Notes under the pieces: generated by a model
Told to the model about the DNA's origin: nothing
The model's input: only the letters and a program-made list of their open reading frames with translations
Database searches by the model: none
Made by a program: the position numbers and the translations under genes
Origin: DASPPF01 sp032906705
Lineage (GTDB): Archaea; Thermoproteota; Nitrososphaeria; Nitrososphaerales; Gagatemarchaeaceae
NCBI GenBank assembly: GCA_032906705.1
Contig: JAJTZC010000003.1
Coordinates: 1-64,000 of the forward strand
DNA: 64,000 nt
Direction of reading: 5' to 3'
In this document: positions 40,308 to 47,996 of the stretch, piece by piece
Numbering within the stretch: position 1 is the stretch's first letter
Layout of the letters: every line of letters begins with the position of its first letter

Positions 40308-42962
40308 CTAGATAGTCGCGTCGAGCGGCTTGAACCTCTCGACCGTCTCCTGAAGCTCGCGGCCCAGCCGCTTCTGCCACTCATCGAAACCCCCTGGGGA
40401 TTGTGGATAGTCCAAGTTCGTCGCGACAAGAGTGGAGCTCTTCGCGACCGTGTAGCGAAGGCCCCTTGCAAGCGAGAGGTTGCTGAGAACCATGATCCAC
40501 ATTGCAGGATTCATGAACCTGGCCCTGTTGAACTCGGGGTGCTTCCTCTCGGTTATCGCTGCGACGTCATCCTCGGACAAGAAGTGCTTCATACCATAGT
40601 TGATCTGTTCGTTGGTGACGGTCTGGAGGTACCTGCGCAGGACCTCGAAGCTCGCCATCGGATAGCCGTGGGTGTTCATGTACTCTACGTTGTACTTCCA
40701 GAGGGAGCCCTCGCTTGTGTCTCCCGCCTCGATGGCCTCGGCGACGACTCTGCCGAGAATGGTTCCCCCATAGATTGACGGGCTGATTCCTCCAGCGTCT
40801 ATTGGGCGAGGCATCCACGCGGCATCTCCCACAACAGCGAACCCGTTCGCCACCATGCAGTCGTTGTGCCTCCGAACAGGGACCTGCCAGTTCCCCTTGG
40901 TGTTCCCCGAGTCGGCGTCGCCCGCTGGCTGCCTGGCGTTCTTTATCACTGGGTTGTCCGCGACGTACTTGTCGATGAGGCTCTGCAGGTTGTCGCTCAG
41001 GCCGAACCGCCTGTTCCTCCTGTCGAGCCCGGACTTCGATATGCCCAGGCCGATGTTCACTTTATTCTGGCCCTTTGGGAAGACCCAGCAGTTATGGACA
41101 TTGAAGAGTGGGGTGAAGTCACCTGCCGTGTTGAGGTCATACACCGGACCCGAGTAGGGACTACCCGCCAGTTTTCTTATCCCAAGATAGACCCTGTCTT
41201 CCCCAAGAACGAAACCACGACTCTGGTTTCTGGCCGCATGGTGAAGATTTTCGCCCAAGAAATCAGATTGATGACCAAAGACGCCTAGATTCCAGGCGTT
41301 CTTCTTCCTGTTTTTCTTGATTGAAGCAATAACCCGAAGGGAAGCGAGAAGAATCCACATATCCACCAAAAGAGCACGTGACGTCGTGGTAAGGGTGCGC
41401 GCGTCCGACCTCCCACGTTTGTCCCGCTCTATGCTTCCGTCCCCGTAGTACACGCCCCTCAGGAAGGCCGCCCGGCCTTTCCTCGTCGTCTCGTGAATCC
41501 ATGAAGGTAGCTTCTTGTTTCTGGCGCCCTTGCCGAAGTTGGCCACGAAGAGTGCGGCCAACAATGAATTGGTGATTTCGATATTGTGGCAAGGCTTGTC
41601 TCTGCCCTCCCGGTGGCTATCCCTAACGACGTAGTTGAGCTTGAGTTTCCTGATGAGCGAGATGCATCTTTCTATGATGGCTGGGTTTGTGTTCGAGATT
41701 GTCACGTGATTCTTCTTTATGCATCCCTCGGAAACGTACCAGCCGCAAACCTCGAGGAACTCCTCGCTAAGGTCTATCTTGGCGGGAAGCCCCGTCCTCT
41801 TTGGATGGATTGCCAGGACGACCCGCCGTCGGTAGGTCCCGTCGGGCGCGCGCCCGTCGAAGAAAGACCTTTTGATGGCCACGTATACCCTGGCGTCCTC
41901 CACAATCCCGGGGACGAATCGGAGCGTGTCCAGTTGCATAACCGGAATTTTGGGGCTCTTCGGAAGAGGAACGACGAGATAATCTCCATTTCTGTGATTG
42001 CCCCTAGTGCTCCTCGTCAGTTCGTCGGCCCGCTTCCAACTTTCTCCTGACTTGGGGGTCCATACCCTTACAAGATGCTCAGGGGTTAACCTAATTTCCT
42101 GATTGAGCATGGAGGGAGTCACAGCGACCAATTCACCTTCGAAATTCCGTACGCTGGTATCCGAGACAGGCATCCAGCCTTCAGAAGTAAGAACTTCGTC
42201 ACCCAATTTAATCTCCTCCACGGCCTTCAAACTATTCATGCATATGATCGGGGTCCCTGGGGCGACGCAATATCCAGCCGGAGCCATGAATTGATCAAGG
42301 TGGATGATGCAGTAGTCCGGATCGAAGTATGTAGAATCCTGCGTGGTGGGATCGAAGTCGAGTATGTACCTGCCGGTGCCGACCACGTCGTCCCCGTCGA
42401 TCTCCTTCTCGATCATGGAAGGTATTGGCATGAAGCGCCTCAGCACCGACGACGAGCCGGTCGCATCGACGACGACCTTTGCCGTGAGCCTGAAGTTGGA
42501 GCCGTCCGCCTTTCTCCCCGAGACGCCTGTTACGTATCCGTCCTCGGAGAGAAGCTTCTCCGCTGTCCACCCGAACATGACCTCGGCCCCGAACTTGCGT
42601 GCGTCGGTGACCTGCCTCCTCGGCGCCAGCTTCCGGTTGAACAAGTAGCCCTCGCCCTCAAAGAGGACCTTGGTCTTCCTGTCGGGGGAGTAGACGTACA
42701 CCCCCTTGACCGGGTGCTCGAGCTCCGGCGGGCCGTACCTGACCCCGACGTGCTCGGCGAGGTAGTCCAGGCTCCGCTTGCTCGTCGCGTCCCCGCAGGT
42801 CCATCCGTTGTGCGTCTTCTTGCCAGGTTCCCCTGCCGGGTTCCTGTCGACGACAAGGACGCTGGCCTTCCCCTTCGAATGGTGCCCAATCGAGGCAGCC
42901 GTGATGAGGCCGGCCATGCCGCCTCCGGCGATGACCACGTCGTAGTCGGCCTTCTGACTCAT
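40308..42962 (-). CDS. Geranylgeranyl reductase family flavoprotein interrupted by an intein
   Basis: 884 residues, of which 393 (41091-42269) are an intein; the mature protein is about 491 residues. N-extein: FAD-binding DYDVVIAGGGMAGLITAAS, catalytic-type NGWTCGDATSKR, and VVDATGSSS. C-extein: WVFPKGQNKVNIGLG, then FAVVGDAAWMPRPIDAGG. The junction Tyr231-Cys falls within the conserved Y-x-W-x-F-P substrate motif. GGRs saturate the isoprenoid chains of archaeal ether lipids. TATA-like CTTATATAGG (42985-42993, minus) also serves the divergent TrmB-type gene. Confidence 0.93.
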   Translation of the reverse strand: MSQKADYDVVIAGGGMAGLITAASIGHHSKGKASVLVVDRNPAGEPGKKTHNGWTCGDATSKRSLDYLAEHVGVRYGPPELEHPVKGVYVYSPDRKTKVLFEGEGYLFNRKLAPRRQVTDARKFGAEVMFGWTAEKLLSEDGYVTGVSGRKADGSNFRLTAKVVVDATGSSSVLRRFMPIPSMIEKEIDGDDVVGTGRYILDFDPTTQDSTYFDPDYCIIHLDQFMAPAGYCVAPGTPIICMNSLKAVEEIKLGDEVLTSEGWMPVSDTSVRNFEGELVAVTPSMLNQEIRLTPEHLVRVWTPKSGESWKRADELTRSTRGNHRNGDYLVVPLPKSPKIPVMQLDTLRFVPGIVEDARVYVAIKRSFFDGRAPDGTYRRRVVLAIHPKRTGLPAKIDLSEEFLEVCGWYVSEGCIKKNHVTISNTNPAIIERCISLIRKLKLNYVVRDSHREGRDKPCHNIEITNSLLAALFVANFGKGARNKKLPSWIHETTRKGRAAFLRGVYYGDGSIERDKRGRSDARTLTTTSRALLVDMWILLASLRVIASIKKNRKKNAWNLGVFGHQSDFLGENLHHAARNQSRGFVLGEDRVYLGIRKLAGSPYSGPVYDLNTAGDFTPLFNVHNCWVFPKGQNKVNIGLGISKSGLDRRNRRFGLSDNLQSLIDKYVADNPVIKNARQPAGDADSGNTKGNWQVPVRRHNDCMVANGFAVVGDAAWMPRPIDAGGISPSIYGGTILGRVVAEAIEAGDTSEGSLWKYNVEYMNTHGYPMASFEVLRRYLQTVTNEQINYGMKHFLSEDDVAAITERKHPEFNRARFMNPAMWIMVLSNLSLARGLRYTVAKSSTLVATNLDYPQSPGGFDEWQKRLGRELQETVERFKPLDATI
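41091..42269 (-). mobile_element. Intein with LAGLIDADG-type homing domain in GGR
   Basis: 393 residues. It begins with Cys (CVAPGTPIICMNSLKAVEEI, splicing block A), has a block B-like RLTPEHLVRVW, two LAGLIDADG-like helices (EEFLEVCGWYVSEGC and AAFLRGVYYGDGS), and ends GDFTPLFNVHN before extein Cys. So the nucleophiles Cys1, terminal Asn and Cys+1 are all present and splicing should work; the homing domain keeps the acidic residues E and D of its two motifs (SEGC and GDGS). The boundaries follow from matching the extein halves to the uninterrupted family. Confidence 0.93.
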
Positions 42963-43016
42963 TAGTTGCGAACGCTACTAAAATCCTATATAAGAGCTTT
43001 GCCACGAGCCGCCAGC

Positions 43017-43715
43017 TTGGACACGCGTGCGGCTATCGACGAGCTGAAGAGCCTCGGGCTGACGACCTACGAAGCGAAATGCTATGTATCGCTGGCAGCG
43101 CTCGGTCCTTCGGACGCAAGGAAGGTCGCTGCGGACGCGGGGATGCCACATCCGAGCGCCTACGAGGCCCTGAGGAGACTTGCGAGTATGGGCTGGGTTG
43201 ACCTTGTGCGCAAGAGACCTGCGACATACCGGGCGAAGAGACCACGGACGCTGCAGTCAATGGTGACGAGCCGGATGCAAGAGACCTTCGGGGCCCTGGA
43301 GAAAGTGTACAACGCAGAGCCTGCGGAGGATGCGGAGCTGGTCTACACCTTGAAGGGGAGGGAAAAGGTGCTCGCGAAGATTTACGAAATGATCGCCGGA
43401 GCGAAGAAGAGCCTTGTGCTCGTCTCCCCCACGATGGGGCTCCGGGATGAGAAAATCATGGAGTTGCTGGAGCATGCAGTTAGAAGGAGGCTCGCGGTGC
43501 GTGCCATCGGCGATAATGGCGCCGCTCGGGTTCTCCCGCATGGAGTCAAGCTGAGAACGGGCAACCTAGTCGCGGTAGACCTGCTAGTCGACGACAAGGC
43601 CGCACTAATCGCACTCCCCGATTATTCCGCCTGTGGTTGGGTCGACAGCCCCCAAGTTGCGCAGCATTTCAAGCAGTTCCTCGAACTTCTCTGGAACGCG
43701 TCCTCGCCCGCGTGA
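43017..43715 (+). CDS. TrmB family transcriptional regulator
   Basis: 232 residues from TTG 43017, at leaderless spacing from the TATA box CCTATATAAG (42984-42993); the frame is open from 42966. N-terminal HTH: LKSLGLTTYEAKCYVSLAALGPSDARKVAADAGMPHPSAYEALRRL, with the family TYEAKCY motif. The C-terminal part is a sugar/effector-binding-type region (EKVLAKIYEMIAGAKKSLVLVSP, phospholipase D-like). Divergent from the GGR gene, sharing the promoter region, so lipid-related regulation is possible. Confidence 0.9.
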   Translation: MDTRAAIDELKSLGLTTYEAKCYVSLAALGPSDARKVAADAGMPHPSAYEALRRLASMGWVDLVRKRPATYRAKRPRTLQSMVTSRMQETFGALEKVYNAEPAEDAELVYTLKGREKVLAKIYEMIAGAKKSLVLVSPTMGLRDEKIMELLEHAVRRRLAVRAIGDNGAARVLPHGVKLRTGNLVAVDLLVDDKAALIALPDYSACGWVDSPQVAQHFKQFLELLWNASSPA

Positions 43716-43758
43716 TGCGGGGAGGAAGTCCAGAAGCTCCCCCGAAGAGTGTTGTCTA

Positions 43759-44397
43759 CTAGCTAGAGCCGAAGATCGACTCGCTGGAGGAAGTCGGTAC
43801 CTCTGGAAGCGACTCGTTCATCCTCTTCTCGGCTATGGCCGCAGCCTCTGCGAGGATCTTGTTGGCCTCCTCGCTCGACTCGCTATTGTAAAAGTCCACT
43901 CCCGATATCTGTCCCACGTCGGCCATGATCGAGTTGAGCTGGTTGCCTATCTCGCCGAGCGCTCCCTGCGCGTCGGGCATCGCCGCGCCCAATGTCGATC
44001 TGACGTTCCTGATCACTCCGATGGCCGGTCCGATGGCCACGGCGAAGTCGCCCATGTCGGTGACGGTCTGGAGACGTGTGGAAACCTGTTCGAGCGCTAG
44101 CTTCGACTGGGTCACGACCTTGGTCATCTTGCGGACTTCTGCCAGTTCGTTCGAGTATGCCTTGCTCGACTCCTGGTCGTGGGCCTGGACGGCGGCGACC
44201 GTCTTCTTGAAGATGGAGTTCTCCCGCTGCCTCAACCTGTTCATGGAGGTGTCCAGACGGTTGATTTCACCGTTCAATTGCTGAGTGGCACGCTGAATCT
44301 GCGGGCGGATTGGCTTTGGCCCCCGGACTGCATCGCGCGTCTTCTTTCCGAAGCCTTCCTTCTCCTGAGCCTTCCATCCCTTCGAGAACTTGCTCAT
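43759..44397 (-). CDS. cdvB: ESCRT-III/Snf7-family protein, CdvB-like cell division protein
   Basis: 212 residues from ATG 44397. The Snf7 helical core is visible: QIQRATQQLNGEINRLDTSMNRLRQREN, IFKKTVAAVQAHDQESSKAYSNELAEV and the alpha-helical VTQSKLALEQVSTRLQTVTD; C-terminal acidic helices EEANKILAEAAAIAEKRM follow, and a short Ser-rich end. CdvB forms the contractile filament at division and is disassembled by the Vps4-like CdvC. CdvA and CdvC are not in this window. Presence of CdvB supports a TACK or Asgard archaeon. Real start is at MSKFSKGWKAQ; the extension to 44451 is not needed. Confidence 0.88.
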   Translation of the reverse strand: MSKFSKGWKAQEKEGFGKKTRDAVRGPKPIRPQIQRATQQLNGEINRLDTSMNRLRQRENSIFKKTVAAVQAHDQESSKAYSNELAEVRKMTKVVTQSKLALEQVSTRLQTVTDMGDFAVAIGPAIGVIRNVRSTLGAAMPDAQGALGEIGNQLNSIMADVGQISGVDFYNSESSEEANKILAEAAAIAEKRMNESLPEVPTSSSESIFGSS

Positions 44398-44493
44398 GGT
44401 GAATTCCAATCTATGGCCCCGGGGAAGGGAAATGACAGGCGCTGACAACATCTGTTGACAGTGAGGTTAACTTTCAATCGGTGCTGAGGGCAT

Positions 44494-44895
44494 TCACAGG
44501 CTGATACCGTGGGGAAGCGAGGCGGGGAAGGATACCCCGAAGAGGGCTCCGACGACGAGGTTGATTATCAGTGCAACGACGACCGATATGACCGCTATTC
44601 CGAACGCACCGAGCCAACCTGTGTGGAAGGCTGACCTGTAGACCGCAAGGAAGGCTATGAAGCCTAAAATGACGCCCCATATGATTGCTCCAGGGCCGAT
44701 GACGGAGCCGAGGAAGAAACCCACAATGACTGTTGTCGATGCATAGACAATGACCCCTCCGAGAGTTGCTCCCATCGCCTCCCCAAATGTGGCTCTTCCG
44801 CCTGTGACCATCTTGCCTGCGACGTAGGCTGGGATTGAGGCGATGACCCAGATGATTATGAAGGCGACCAGGAGGATTATTAGGTCCGAGAGCAT
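44494..44895 (-). CDS. Four-helix membrane protein, unknown
   Basis: 133 residues. Four hydrophobic helices: about 3-25, 44-66, 68-86 and 95-125, with few charges and glycine-rich GGRATFGEAMGATLGG between helices one and two. No motif recognised. It follows nuoD closely but, in contrast to a Nuo subunit, has no conserved charged residues in its helices; a relation to Complex I cannot be claimed. Its opposite frames are shadows. Confidence 0.6.
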   Translation of the reverse strand: MLSDLIILLVAFIIIWVIASIPAYVAGKMVTGGRATFGEAMGATLGGVIVYASTTVIVGFFLGSVIGPGAIIWGVILGFIAFLAVYRSAFHTGWLGAFGIAVISVVVALIINLVVGALFGVSFPASLPHGISL

Positions 44896-44934
44896 CAGAG
44901 TCCCGTCTGATCAAGCTGACGGGGCGCTAATAAT

Positions 44935-46053
44935 CTAGCGGTCGGCCTCGACCGGCCAAAAGTTCAAACTCCAGTATATGACTGGTATGTCCGCTACGTG
45001 CACGTTCTGCAAGAGGTGAGGCAGAGCCCTGAGGTTCTTGAAGCTGGGGACTCCTATCTTCAGCCGGTATGGCCTGGGCGTCCCGTCGCTGATTATGTAG
45101 TAGCTCATCTCCCCTCTCGCTGCCTCGGTGCGGCTGTAGACCTCCCCTGCCGGGACCCGCGGCTGCGGGCCGAGCTTGAGCCGGACCGGCCCCTGAGGGA
45201 TGTTCTTGAAGGCCTGGCGAATTATCTTTACAGACTCGCGCATCTCCAGGACTGCGAGATAGCACCTCGCCCACGAGTCGCCGCTGTTGAGGACGGGAAT
45301 CTCAAAGTCAAAGTCGGAGTATGCGCTGTAGGGTTCGTCCTTCCTCACGTCCTGCTTGACCCCGGAGGCGCGGAGGACTGTGCCCACTGCGCCGAGCCTG
45401 ATTGCGTCCTTGGTGGAGAGGACGCCCACACCCTCGGAGCGCTGGAGGAAGAGGGGGTTCTTGAAGTAAATCTTCTCGTACTCGTCGATGCGCTTCTCGA
45501 ACCAGTCGCATGTCTGGAGTGCCTTTTCCGTGAGCCCTTCTGGCATGTCGTTCCTGACCCCCCCGGGGATGATGTAGGCGAATGTGACGCGGGCGCCTCC
45601 TATCCTCGCTGCGAGGTCGATCCAAAAGTCCCTGTCCCCCATGCCCCACGTGGTCATCGTCGAGTGGCCGGTGAAGATGCCCATGATTCCGAGGAAGTAC
45701 ATGTGGGAGATAATCCGGTTGCACTCGGCCATGATTACCCTGAGGTACTCGCCGCGCGCTGGGACATTGTTGTTCATCAGCTCGTCGACGCCGAGCGCGT
45801 AGGGGAAGAGGATGCCGCAGCTGTCTAGGATAACCGGGCGCTCGAGGTGGGGGACGTTCTGGATGTAGTTCCGATACTCGCCCATCTTCTCCTCTCCCCT
45901 GTGGACATATCCGGGGTCTGGCTCGGAGCGGACGAGGTAGTCGCCGTCCAGCCAGAGCTTGATGCGGAAGTGGCCTGCGCCGGGATGCTGGGGGCCGAGC
46001 GAAACGGCCATGATCCTGTCGGCGTCGGGCGAGTACTCGGACTCGATGGTCAT
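44935..46053 (-). CDS. nuoD: NADH-quinone oxidoreductase-type subunit D (49 kDa)
   Basis: 372 residues from ATG 46053. Family marks: LGPQHPGAGHFRIKLWLDGD, VHRGEEKMGEYRNYIQNVPHLER, IMAECNRIISHMYFLG, GPVRLKLGPQPRVPAGEVYSRTEAARGEMSYYI and a C-terminal LNFWPVEADR. It forms part of the quinone-binding cavity of Complex I with subunit B. The longer frame to 46263 reads through nuoC and is a shadow. Archaeal Complex I lacks the NADH module and takes electrons from ferredoxin or F420H2; the donor here is unknown. Confidence 0.95.
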   Translation of the reverse strand: MTIESEYSPDADRIMAVSLGPQHPGAGHFRIKLWLDGDYLVRSEPDPGYVHRGEEKMGEYRNYIQNVPHLERPVILDSCGILFPYALGVDELMNNNVPARGEYLRVIMAECNRIISHMYFLGIMGIFTGHSTMTTWGMGDRDFWIDLAARIGGARVTFAYIIPGGVRNDMPEGLTEKALQTCDWFEKRIDEYEKIYFKNPLFLQRSEGVGVLSTKDAIRLGAVGTVLRASGVKQDVRKDEPYSAYSDFDFEIPVLNSGDSWARCYLAVLEMRESVKIIRQAFKNIPQGPVRLKLGPQPRVPAGEVYSRTEAARGEMSYYIISDGTPRPYRLKIGVPSFKNLRALPHLLQNVHVADIPVIYWSLNFWPVEADR

Positions 46054-46057
46054 GTTC

Positions 46058-46597
46058 TCATCTCCCGGGGGAGACGTAGTCCTTGCGGAGGGGCGGGAGG
46101 TCGTTCCAATCCTCAGGGAGGAAGAGATGGTTCTTGTTGGGATGCCCCTGAAAGTCGATGCCAAACATCTCGTGGGTCTCCCTCTCGCTATAGTCGACGC
46201 CAAGCCATACGTCGATGAGGGTAGGCACGACGGGATTGTCTCGGGGGACTCGCTCGGCCACACAGACGACGAAGTCCTCGAGGCCGGGCTTGGTCAGCGA
46301 GCCGACAAAATAGACGACCTCGAACTCGTTCTTTCCAATCCAGTCGACGCCGCTGACTGCGCTGATGTGGTCGAAGCCGAGCTCGTCCCTGACGAAGAAG
46401 CATACTTCCCTCATCCTGTCGGGCGCGGTCGTGACCTTGAGACGCCTCTCGCGCATGTAGTCAACCCTCACGTCAGGGAACTTCGCCGTGATCTTCCCAG
46501 CGAACTCCTTGGCCCTGATGGGTTCGGGCTTCGGAGGGGGTGCGGACGAGGATGGTCCAGTGGGTGGCTGTGGCTGCGGGGCGTTGGCCTGACTCAT
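46058..46597 (-). CDS. nuoC: NADH-quinone oxidoreductase-type subunit C
   Basis: 179 residues from ATG 46597. A Pro/Ala/Ser-rich N-terminus (about 25 residues) precedes the 30-kDa domain with VCFFVRDELGFDHISAVSGVDW, FVVCVAERVPRDNPVVPTLIDV and the signature DYSERETHEMFGIDFQGHP. It is part of the peripheral arm of Complex I. Translation is linked to nuoD, 4 nt away. The ORF reading from 46804 is partly a nuoB shadow. Confidence 0.95.
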   Translation of the reverse strand: MSQANAPQPQPPTGPSSSAPPPKPEPIRAKEFAGKITAKFPDVRVDYMRERRLKVTTAPDRMREVCFFVRDELGFDHISAVSGVDWIGKNEFEVVYFVGSLTKPGLEDFVVCVAERVPRDNPVVPTLIDVWLGVDYSERETHEMFGIDFQGHPNKNHLFLPEDWNDLPPLRKDYVSPGR

Positions 46598-46605
46598 GGG
46601 CGGGG

Positions 46606-47136
46606 TCAGGCTCCGCTTAGGCTTGGAGAGTTCCTGATCTTCTCTTGGAGAAGGACGATGCCCTGCAGGAGCGCCTCGGCTCTCGGCGGGCAGCCGGGGA
46701 CGTAGACGTCGACGGGCATGATGTCGTCGATGCCCCTCAAGACGTTGTAAGAGTCGAAGTAGAGGCCGCCTGTTATGGCGCATGCGCCCATGGCGATGAC
46801 CCACTTCGGGTCGGCCATCTGGTCGTAGATCAGCTTCAGGCGAGGCGCCAGCTTCCTCGTGACTGTGCCCATCACTATGATCAGGTCGCAGGCGCGGAGC
46901 GAACCGAAGGCCTCGAGGGTCCCGAAGCGTTCAAAGTCCCACCTGGATCCCGCGGCTGCGCCGACTTCCACCGAGCAGCAGGCTGTCTCCAGGTGGACCG
47001 GCCAGAGCGAGTAGAGCCTGCCCCAGTTCGCAAGGTAGCGCATCGGGTCGCCGATGGCATACTGGACGACGTCGCTCAGCTTGCCCACGAGGACCTGGAA
47101 GGTCCCGTCCCTCTGGACGGTCTGGGCCTCTACCAA
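46606..47136 (-). CDS. nuoB: NADH-quinone oxidoreductase-type subunit B (N2 cluster subunit)
   Basis: 176 residues from TTG 47136, overlapping the nuoA stop. The [4Fe-4S] N2 ligands appear in ETACCSVEVGAA (tandem Cys), VIAMGACAITGG and VPGCPPRAEALLQG. It transfers electrons to quinone together with NuoD. Overlap of the TTG start with the nuoA TAG points to coupled translation. The longer frame to 47367 lies in nuoA and is a shadow. Confidence 0.96.
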   Translation of the reverse strand: MVEAQTVQRDGTFQVLVGKLSDVVQYAIGDPMRYLANWGRLYSLWPVHLETACCSVEVGAAAGSRWDFERFGTLEAFGSLRACDLIIVMGTVTRKLAPRLKLIYDQMADPKWVIAMGACAITGGLYFDSYNVLRGIDDIMPVDVYVPGCPPRAEALLQGIVLLQEKIRNSPSLSGA

Positions 47137-47501
47137 AGTTCGCGCCTCCCAGCCAAGTTTAGGGCGAAGCCCATCGGCACTATCAGCATGCCGATGAACA
47201 GAGTGAGCACCCAATCGGACGAGACGCCGAGCGCGAGCGGCTGGTAGGAGGCAGCCCAGGCGTAGAGGAACATCGCCATCACGTCGAACACTATGAACAT
47301 CAGCAGGTAGGAGTAGTATTGCATCATGAAGTGCATCTTGCCGGCGCCGACCGGGACCTGCCCGCACTCGAAGGGAGCGTTCTTGATCGGGTTCGGCCTC
47401 CTGGGAGCAAGCAGTTTCGGCAATACCACGGTGGGGACCGTGAAGGCTACCCCTACGAGCCCCATGAGAAAGACGGTGGCGATGTCGCCGAAGAGTACCA
47501 T
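47130..47501 (-). CDS. nuoA: NADH-quinone oxidoreductase-type subunit A
   Basis: 123 residues with three membrane helices (about 4-28, 60-83, 90-113). The loop has the conserved NAPFECGQVPVG motif (Cys in the quinone-access loop), and helix 2 has FIVFDVMAMFLYAW with the conserved Asp. First gene of nuoABCD. TATA-like CCTAAATAGA (minus, 47524-47533) is flanked by two TGACNGTCA repeats. Confidence 0.95.
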   Translation of the reverse strand: MVLFGDIATVFLMGLVGVAFTVPTVVLPKLLAPRRPNPIKNAPFECGQVPVGAGKMHFMMQYYSYLLMFIVFDVMAMFLYAWAASYQPLALGVSSDWVLTLFIGMLIVPMGFALNLAGRRELW

Positions 47502-47511
47502 CTGGAAATTT

Positions 47512-47544
47512 TGACCGTCACATTCTATTTAGGTTTGACGGTCA
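47512..47544 (-). promoter_or_regulatory. nuoA promoter with two TGACNGTCA sites flanking the TATA box
   Basis: TGACCGTCA (47512-47520) and TGACGGTCA (47536-47544) are each palindromic and are inverted repeats of each other, placed on either side of the TATA box CCTAAATAGA (47524-47533, minus). Sites on both sides of TATA fit a regulator bridging the start of the Complex I operon. Confidence 0.6.
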
Positions 47545-47570
47545 CGGTTACTGTCGCACAGCGTTGAGAT

Positions 47571-47996
47571 TCAGTCGACGCCGTGGACGTCCTCTGTCTC
47601 TTCCCGCAGGAAGCTCTGCAGTAGCTTCTGCTCCCGGAAGAAGTCACGAATGGAAAGGACGCCGAACAGGGAGCCGTCATCGTTCTCAACTACAAGGTGC
47701 CGTATCCCGTTCTCCATCATCAGCCGCACAGCTTTTGATGGCCTGTCAGAGCGCTTTACGCTGACAAGCTTCTTTGTCGCGACAGAGTCCAGCTGGTTGT
47801 TCAGTGGCGTACCAGCCGCGACGGCTCTGACCACGTCACGCTCAGAGACGACTGCCAATGCCTTCACCGGGCTGATGGACGAGGCCACGACCAACAGACC
47901 GATCTTCTCTCGGGTGAAGACCTCGGCCGCCTGCTTGATGGTCGCGTTGGAGCTTATCGTGACTGGATTGCGCTTGATGAGCGCTTCGACCCTCAC
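47571..47996 (-). CDS. CBS-domain protein
   Basis: 141 residues with two CBS motifs: TISSNATIKQAAEVFTREKIGLLVVAS through LAVVSERDVVRAVAAG, and SVKRSDRPSKAVRLMMENGIRHLVVE through LFGVLSIRDFFREQ. The pair binds AMP, ATP or similar nucleotides to sense energy charge. Overlaps the citrate synthase stop by four bases (ATGA), so expressed together; control of citrate synthase activity is a reasonable guess but unproven. Confidence 0.92.
   Translation of the reverse strand: MRVEALIKRNPVTISSNATIKQAAEVFTREKIGLLVVASSISPVKALAVVSERDVVRAVAAGTPLNNQLDSVATKKLVSVKRSDRPSKAVRLMMENGIRHLVVENDDGSLFGVLSIRDFFREQKLLQSFLREETEDVHGVD

Noticed and set aside
39081..40778. Long plus-strand ORF (565 codons) opposite the metallopeptidase and GGR genes
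   Set aside because: It is the antisense of the DUF885 and GGR genes; its sequence is Leu/Arg/Val-rich without domains, and it crosses two real genes.
41091..42269. Free-standing LAGLIDADG endonuclease or group I intron in the GGR gene
   Set aside because: The reading frame continues through with intein splicing blocks at both ends (Cys1, terminal Asn, Cys+1), so it is an intein.
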